From Bettongia penicillata ogilbyi (taxonomy: Eukaryota > Chordata > Mammalia > Diprotodontia > Potoroidae): 64,000 nucleotides of DNA. Where the stretch lies: contig JAJHZJ010000335.1 of NCBI GenBank assembly GCA_023548195.1, positions 3,589,020 through 3,653,019 of the forward strand, written 5' to 3'. Shown here one piece after another: positions 57,011-64,000 of the stretch (position 1 is the stretch's first letter; every line of letters begins with the position of its first letter). The notes below the pieces were generated by a model, which ran no database searches, was not told the DNA's origin, and worked only from the letters and a program-made list of their open reading frames with translations. The position numbers and the translations under genes are program-made.

Positions 57011-58429
57011 TCCTCTCAGAGCCTCAGTTTCCTCTTCTACAAAGTGGACTAACATGGAATAGGAATTCTTTCCATTTCTGACTCTATGATCCTAAAGTTT
57101 CTAAAGTGCCATGACAAAATTAAACTCATCTAGAATATATGTGTGTTAAGCACAAGTTGTCTACAAAAGCAAGATAGATTATAAAAAGGAATATAAGACT
57201 TGATCCTTCTCAACAAGAGCCTTGTGGTGTCATTTTGGAAACACGAAAAATATCTTCAGAGTGAAATGCCAATGCTTTTCTTAAAAGGAAGAATCCAGAT
57301 GTGAGCCTGATAATTCAGATATGATCTGATTGATGTTGTACACAGTAAGGATCATGACCTCTCTCTTTACGGACACTCTTCCTCTCTTCATGCAACCTAA
57401 GTCTCCTTAACTTTGAAGGAGGCCACATTGCATAGCAGTGCTGATGCTGATATCAAAAATATAAATATCACACCAAGTTCTTTTTTCAGAAAGCTTTCTA
57501 GGAATTGTTCCACAACAGGAACTTGTGACATTGTTCTGAGCACAAATGTAAGGGCACATTTTCTACTATCCAGTTGATTTAAGGTTTGAACTCTGATGGC
57601 CCAGCTCTTCAGAATTTTTTCAGGTCCCGACCATCTCCTCCAATGAATTAGCTAGTCATCCTCTCTTAAAAATGTTTTCAAACTGGTGGAACTTCAGCCA
57701 TGCTTTTGTTCATCATAGGAAAAAATTAGGTAAAGTATCATTGACCCATGTACAGATTTATCACTCACTCTCGACCCATTAATATCCACTCTTTGTGTCC
57801 CATCATTTACCTCAGTTATAATTCACCTGCCTTTTCTGTCATCAAGTCTGCATCTTCATTTTATGAACAAGAAGAGTATATTTGATGATAATTTATCAAA
57901 TACAGTCATCACGATGTCATCATTTACCCATCTAGTAACCTTTGCCTGAAATGTCATGTTACTCTAGAATGACCAGTTCATAATTGAGGTCATACTTTGT
58001 AGCTAAGATCATCAATTATTTTCCCAATCTTTACTCTCTAAGACTTTTGAAACACTTTTTAAAAGCTTTACCTGAAATTGAAAGACAAGTTTCCTAGTTT
58101 TGAGTTCACAGTTGGTACTCTCTTCTAGCCTTTTTAAAAATCAAAACTGTATGTAACCTTCTCCAGGCATTATCTTCTGTTGTTGATAACTTTTTTCAAT
58201 GATACTATTCTTTTTCAAAGCATCAGTTTCACTATTCACTGATTCTGGCTACCCATAGGCCAATACATTTCTTTCTGCCAAGGCATAATTATCAAGAAGT
58301 AAAATAAATCAATTCACTGGCCATGCCTGAAAATGTCCTTTTCATTCTTCACCATGAATCTTCTTCCCCTCAGCCAAGAGCTGGAAAGCATCTTTCACCA
58401 TCAGACTTCTGAAATATGATTGTTCTAAA
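57011..58429. other. Gene-free unassigned stretch
   Basis: A short MIR-like piece at about 57000-57100 ('gagcctcagtttcctcttct'). The rest shows no open frame or repeat I can name. Confidence 0.4.
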
Positions 58430-59640
58430 CCTTAATAAAAGACTTGAAATCATTTCTTTACCTTATGCTTATAATCCTTCAAATAATTGTCCTTGTGTTG
58501 AAATTTTTTCTCCACACAAGTTAATACAAATCTTCCCAAATTTCTCTCACCTCTTAAAATTCATTGATTATGGCTTAGGAACCCATTTTATTCACATACT
58601 ATAATGTATTCAATGATTCCCCAATCAGAATTCACTTGTTTCTAGTTCTCTACTTCTATAAATATGTTTTGTTTATATCAGGATTTTGTTCTCAGTCTTT
58701 GACCCACTAGTATTTCTTAGCAATGTAAGGATAAAGTCTACATATGATTTAATTAATTTTTACTGCAACTACAAATTCTTTTACAGAATTGTTGGGTCAG
58801 ATTACATAGATCAAACAAGAGTTTATTTGTGTGTCTTTCTTCCCACAGTCATGCTGTCATTTATCATTTTCATCTCCTATCATCTTCGTCAAACAAATGG
58901 ATTTAATAATATGCCTCAGAATCAGTTCAACTGGCATTTCTATCATCATTAACTATTTGGAGCACAATTTTTCATGACTGATGATAGCTTGTTTTTGTTC
59001 TTTTGCAAAATGCATGGTCATTCTCTTACTACTTATTTATTGGAGAAGGGTACTTATTCTAATGCATTTATATCCTACCTCTGTATGTCATGGATAACAG
59101 ATACCCATCATAGATATTTTCTGCAAAGATTTTCTTCTAATTCACTAATTGTACATAACTCTAAATGTGTTTACATTGCTTGTGTAAAACTTTTTTATCA
59201 AATTACATCATCACAATTCTCCATTTATCTTCTATGATCACCTCTATCCTTCATTTCTTTGGGGATTCTCCATCTAGTCAATGTTATGCAAGATCATCAT
59301 TCCTTTTCCCCTTAATTATTTCATGATGTAACCTTTTCTTTTAGGTCACTTATTAGGTCAAAGTCTATTGTGGTGTATGACTTTAGTTATTCTTTTAACC
59401 CATTTTTATGCCAAATTGCTTTCCAGTATTTCCTAGCAGTTTTTATCGGGGATAGAGTCCTTACCATCATACTTGGTATCCTTGGATTAATTCAAGATTC
59501 ACAATACTGTTTTTACTATATATGGGTCTTGTTTAACCTCACTAGTCCATTAATGGATTATTTTTCTTTATTTTAACTAGAACCAAGAACTTTTCATGAT
59601 TATTACTTTGTAATATATTTTGAGATGCAGTTTGTTAACA
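58430..59640 (-). mobile_element. Old L1 ORF2 C-terminal part, minus strand
   Basis: The reverse complement runs in L1 order: 'tattacaaagtaataatcat', 'gataaaaactgctaggaaat', 'caatttggcataaaaatggg', 'aattttaagaggtgag'-level matches further on. The plus-strand frames here (58686-58952, 58974-59237) are antisense artefacts. Confidence 0.72.
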
Positions 59641-59874
59641 TTAGTTCCTCTGATTTTGACTGTTTGTTTTTCCAGAAGAAAGCATGTGTGTGCCTATGTA
59701 TGCATGTAAATACATAAAATAATTTTTGACAGTTTGATGTGGTATAGAAATTAATTTAGGTTCATTTTTCATTAAACTGCTATGACTCAACTGTGAACAG
59801 TTATTATTACTGTAATTACTAGACTCCATTTCTTTTAGGACTAGGTTGGAAGTGCAAAGAACATGCATGGGCCA

Positions 59875-60100
59875 ATCTAACTACTAAGCATAGTGGGAGT
59901 TTTGACCTGTGCCATTCTAACCTGGGATACTATCTGCTCTCAGGAAATGTGATGGTCTCTCACTCCTGAGGGTTTGCTGTATTGAACCTGAGTGAATTCA
60001 TAACTGTAGCTCAAAATTCATGATGGCAAAGGATCACCCAGACAAAGCCTCCCCCAGTAGCAGAGATTATATATGTGGTCCACTATGCCTAGTCGTTTAT
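59875..60100 (-). pseudogene. 7SL (signal recognition particle) RNA pseudogene
   Basis: The reverse complement follows 7SL RNA in order: a 'ctgctactgggggaggct' stretch (7SL: agctactcgggaggctga), 'gaattttgagctacagt' (7SL: gagttctgggctgtagt), 'ctcaggagtgagagaccatc', 'cccaggttagaatggcac', and 'aggtcaaaactcccactat' (7SL: aggtcaaaactcccgtgct). A stretch of about 15 bases after the 'tatgccgatc' region is missing, and the 3' end is truncated. CpGs are lost and divergence is high, so it is an old, inactive copy. Confidence 0.78.
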
Positions 60101-60309
60101 TTTTAAGGCAGTTTGTTTTAGGCAGATGTATTCACATATATTTTTGGTTTGTCATGGTAAGTTGATCTCAAGGTAGCATATGTGTATGTTGTGGTTAATT
60201 TGAATGAAATTTCTTTTCCTAACTCCATCTGTCAGACTTTATTACTTATATTCAGAAACAATGATGCAATTATTTAAATGTGGTCTGTAACTGTTTATGT
60301 CTAAGGAAT

Positions 60310-62925
60310 GTAATTTCAGAAAGCCCATAAAATACCTGTAAGAAATGATTCTAAACAAATTCTAGAACAGTAGAAGCCACAAAATGACAGAGTGAAAGAG
60401 ATTTCCAGCCCAAGACAACCTGGAGAGCCAACAAGAAAAGTCTATCACACGGGGCACAGATTGCAGCCCACAGAGCCCAGATCAGCCTTGGCCACATGGG
60501 GTGGCACAAGCAGGCCCTGGGGATGGAATCCTCAGCAGCAGCTGCTGTTCACAGATCCCTCAACCCACAAATGCCAAAGACACTTTCAAAGGCCAGTGAG
60601 AAATGGTTGTCACCATGGGGAGAAGGGAAGAGAGTCCTCCCCTAACCCCACCACCAGAGGGCAGTGGCAGCAGCAGCATTCATTTTTGGAGCCCTCAGCC
60701 TAAAGACCTGGGGGAGTTGAGCTGCTGATCTGAATCTCAGCCCTGAGTGGCAACCCTGAGAAAGAGTGCTGGTGTGGTCGAGGTAGTGGAGGTTCAGGAA
60801 AGGAAATTCTACTTGCAGATCCTGGGCAGAAAAGCTTCAGTAGCTCTCAGATCATAGTGCAGGACAGGAAAGGAGTAAACTCCTCTCCCTTGATTGTGCC
60901 ACCATGGAGGAACTCAGAACTTACAGGTCCTCAGAGTATGTATACCCTCTTCTTGAAAAAGGACTCAAAAGTTAAGTAACTGGCTGTGGAAATGCCCAAA
61001 AAAAGGGGGAAAAAATGAGACTGTAGAAGGCTACTTTCTTGGTGGACAGGTATATTCTTCCACCCTTTCAAGATGAGGAAGAACAATGCATATCATCAGA
61101 GGAAGACATAAAAGTCAAGGTTTCTGAATCCAAAATATCCAAAATAAATATGTAATAGTCTCAGGCCTTGGAAGAGCTGAAAAAGGATTTTGAAAATCAG
61201 GTAAGAGAGGTGGAGGAAAAACTGGGAAGAGAAATGAAAGTGATGCAAGAAAATCATAAAAAGCAAGTCAACAACTTGCTAAAGGAGATTCGAAAAAATG
61301 CTGGAGAAATAACATTTTTAAAAATAGACTAACTCAAATGGCAAAAGAGGCCCAAAAACACAAAGAGGAGAAGAATGCTTTAAAAAGCTAAATTTACGAA
61401 ATGGAAAAGGAGGTTGAAAAGCTCATTGAATAACACAGTTCTTTAAATATTAGAATGGAGTAGATGGAAGCTAATGACTTTATAAGAAAGCAAAAAATTA
61501 CAAACCAAAACCAAAAGAATGAAGAAATAGAATATAATGTGAAATATCTCATTGAAAAAACAACTGATCTGGAAATTCGATCCAGGAGAGGCAATTTTAA
61601 AATTATGAGACTACCTGAAAGCCATGATCAAAAAAAGAGCCTGGACATCATCTTTTATGTAATTATCAAGGGAAACTACCCTGGTGTTCTAGAAGCAGAG
61701 GATAAAATTAATATTGAAAGAATCCACTGATCACCTCCTGAAGGAGATCCAAAAAAAAAAAAAAACTTCTAGAAAACTCCAGAATTCCCAGGTCAAGGAG
61801 AAAATGTTGCAAGCAGACAGAAGGAAGCAGTTTTAGTATTGTAGAAACACAATCAGGATAACACAAGATCTAGCAGCTTCTACATTAAGGGAACGAAGGG
61901 CTTGGAATATGGTATTTCAGAAGTCAAAGGAACTAGCACTCAAACCAAGAATCACCTACCCAGAAAAACTGAGCATAATACTTCAGGGGGGGAAATGGTC
62001 ATTCAGTGCAATATAGGACTTCCAGGCATTCTTGATGGAAAGACAAGAGCAGAATAGAAAATTTGACTTTCAAACACAAGAATCAAGAGAAACATGAAAA
62101 GCTAAACAGGAAAGAGAAATCATAAGGGACTTACTAAAACTGAACTGTTTATAGGAATACATTGGGAGGAGAAAAGGGGAAACAGAATGGGGCAAATTAT
62201 CTCTCATAAAAGCGGCAAGAAAAAGCTTTTTCAATGGAAGGTAAAAGAGTGGAAGTGAGATGGAAAAATTGAAGTTTACTCTAATCACATATGTCTGAAA
62301 GATGGAATAACATGTACACTTAATTTCCTATGAAAATCTATCTTATACTTCAGGAAAGTAGAGAAGAAGAGGATAATTGGGGTGGGGTATGATAGAAGGG
62401 AGGGTAAATGGGAGGAGGGAGTAATAAAAAGTAATCACTTTAGGAGAGGGGCAAAGTCTAAAGAGAGAATAGAATAAATAAGGGGCAGGATAGGATGGAG
62501 GGAAACATAATTAGCCCTACACAATATGACTATTGTGGGAGTCTTTAGCAAAACTACCCATATGTAGCCTATATTGAATTGCCTACCTTCTCAGTGGGGA
62601 TGGGTAGTGAGGGAGGAAGGGAGAGAAGTTGTAACTCAAAATTTAAGGAATCAATGTTAAGAATTGTTTTTTCATGCAACTGGGAAATAAGAAATACAAA
62701 TAATGGAGTATAGAGATCTCTTGCCCTACAAGGAAAGAGAGAAGATGAAGATAAGGGAAAGGAAGGATGTGATAGAAAGGAGAGCAGATTGCGGGAACTG
62801 GTAATCAGAATGCACGGTGTTTCAGGGGAGGGGAGGGAGAGATGGGGAGAAAATTTGTAACTCAAAGTCTTGTGGAAATGAATGTTGAAAACTAAAAGTA
62901 AATAAAAAGATATTTTAAAAAGAAC
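60310..62925 (+). mobile_element. Old HAL1-type element, slightly 5'-truncated
   Basis: Starts inside the 5' UTR ('agcccataaaatacctgt'). ORF1 start at 60992, decayed coiled coil, RRM piece open at 61464-61730 (NFKIMRLPESHDQKKS), C-terminal DNA to about 62090, 3' modules, end near 'gaatgttgaaaactaaaag'. A weak TSD may exist (gaatgtaatttcaga left, gaacatcatttcaaa right). TTA is kept at the codon that is TGA in elements 2 and 3. Confidence 0.82.
60992..62090 (+). pseudogene. Old HAL1 ORF1, decayed
   Basis: MPKKRG-type start, several stops and frameshifts, and a run of A near 61750. The open piece 61464-61730 includes the run-up to and start of the RRM (NVKYLIEKTTDLEIRSRRGN). C-terminal wording 'aagaatcacctacccag' survives. 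Confidence 0.75.
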
Positions 62926-63239
62926 ATCATTTCAAAACATCAAAAATCAGCACAAAATTTTGTTTTGTCTCCTTTGGTTCCTCAGGTTCCATTGCTCATC
63001 CATTCATTCTCCTTTGCTTTTCGTCTTAGAGAGAGGGATAGGACAGGACTCATGATTTCCTAGGTAAAGGGAACTCACTGATACAGAAACTATCTCCACT
63101 AATAAAGCTGATACTTTCTCTGCCATTTATACTCTTGGGGAACTGCAAAGACATATAAAAAAAAAACTTATGTAATTTGTATTGGCTTATGCAACCAGTC
63201 TGTTTATCAGAGATGAGGTTTTTCCCTGAATAGCATCAC
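62926..63239. other. Gene-free unassigned stretch
   Basis: No open frame or repeat recognised. Confidence 0.35.
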
Positions 63240-63840
63240 AATTAATGCATACCTTAATTTCCCGGCGCAACCTTTGGGACATCATATTAATTTAATAGGG
63301 TCTTTTCACATTTATTTATATTCTTTCATCTTTGATACTATAAAAACAACATGATATTTCATTGTATTAACGTTTTGAAATCAATTTAACCAATCTTCTA
63401 TTTTTTTAGATTATATACATGTTTTGTTTTGGTTTTGCAATGACAAATAACTCTTAAATAGATTGGTCATGTTTTGTACTTGAACATACATTCAGACAAA
63501 ATTCTCCACAACAGAATTAATTGGTCAAAATCATATTAAAGTTATCAATGTCTATTGCATACTTCCAGATTGATATCATCCCCCCACCCAAAAATTCTAA
63601 AGTTGCCCTTGTACAAATAACAATTGGATGTGCTTATATGTCAACCACTTTACATTACTGAAATTACTGTTGTTAGGTTCCTTTGCTGATGGGGTTAGCA
63701 TGAGTTGGTACCTCAGAGTTGTTTCATTGGTATTTCTTTTGTTGTGCAGCTAAATATATTTTAAGGTAATATTAATGATGTTTCCTCTTTTGAAAATTCT
63801 TTTCTCATACTCTCTGATGATTTATCCCTTGAACCCTGGG
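63240..63840 (-). mobile_element. Probable old L1 3' part, minus strand
   Basis: 'ggtacctcagagttgtttca' is the complement of the L1 words 'aacaactctgaggtacc'. 'gatatttcattgtattaacg' and 'gttttgcaatgacaaat' fit the antisense L1 3' end. Strongly diverged. Confidence 0.55.
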
Positions 63841-63904
63841 AGTCAGCACAGTGACTCTTCAAAAGTTAATGACAAATGTTAGGTAAGAATATTTTATCTT
63901 TACC

Positions 63905-64000
63905 ATTTATCAATCAATAAACATTTATTAAGGACCTGCTATATGTCAAGCACTAAATTAAGAGCTGGGGATACAAAGAAAGACAATAGATTGTCCTTGA
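63905..64000 (+). repeat. Dispersed old repeat 'B', start, running off the window
   Basis: 'aacatttattaaggacctgc', 'ctggggatacaaagaaag': the least diverged start of the family seen here. Confidence 0.6.

Noticed and set aside
58686..59237. Two plus-strand frames of 87-88 codons that look hydrophobic and receptor-like
   Set aside because: Antisense of an old L1 ORF2; no V1R motifs or TM order.

Overview
The window is AT-rich, repeat-dense nuclear DNA from a marsupial, opossum-like in character; I cannot fix the species from sequence alone. The reasons are LINE-1 tails of marsupial type, BovB-like RTE fragments, a MAR1-type SINE with the RTE-derived head, MIR-like SINEs, and many ORF1-only 'half-L1' (HAL1-type) elements. 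It is a vomeronasal receptor type 1 (V1R) neighbourhood. All four V1R coding exons lie on the + strand: one intact 299-codon receptor (24380-25279) and three relics (4703-5591, 22082-22320, 46029-46475).

Layout: 0-8 kb holds an old RTE relic, a MAR1 SINE and V1R pseudogene 1. 8-18 kb holds L1 tails, a composite repeat, and two full-length HAL1 elements in opposite orientation, each with a 15-bp target-site duplication (TSD). 19-30 kb is the V1R core: a recurring upstream module, truncated pseudogene 2, the intact V1R, then an old HAL1 split by an L1. 30-46 kb is mostly L1, RTE and HAL1 debris plus a second upstream module, ending at V1R pseudogene 4. 46-52 kb holds an L1 ORF2 relic, an LTR-like stretch, a HAL1 fragment and a second composite repeat. 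52-55.5 kb is a three-level nest: L1, then a solo LTR, then a HAL1. 55.7-57 kb carries two tandem copies of the upstream module. 58-64 kb holds minus-strand L1, a 7SL RNA pseudogene and another HAL1.

How the parts relate: each V1R coding exon keeps a 3' splice-site-like sequence about 45-50 bp before its ATG. A roughly 0.5-kb module occurs four times on the same strand, and three copies have a 5' splice-site-like GTRAG at an equivalent place. I infer that the module is the V1R promoter plus a non-coding first exon. The last two modules have no coding exon behind them in this window, so another V1R is predicted beyond 64 kb. The HAL1 elements encode an L1 ORF1p-like protein but no endonuclease/reverse transcriptase, so they must have been copied in trans by L1. 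Apart from the one V1R, no intact protein-coding gene was found.
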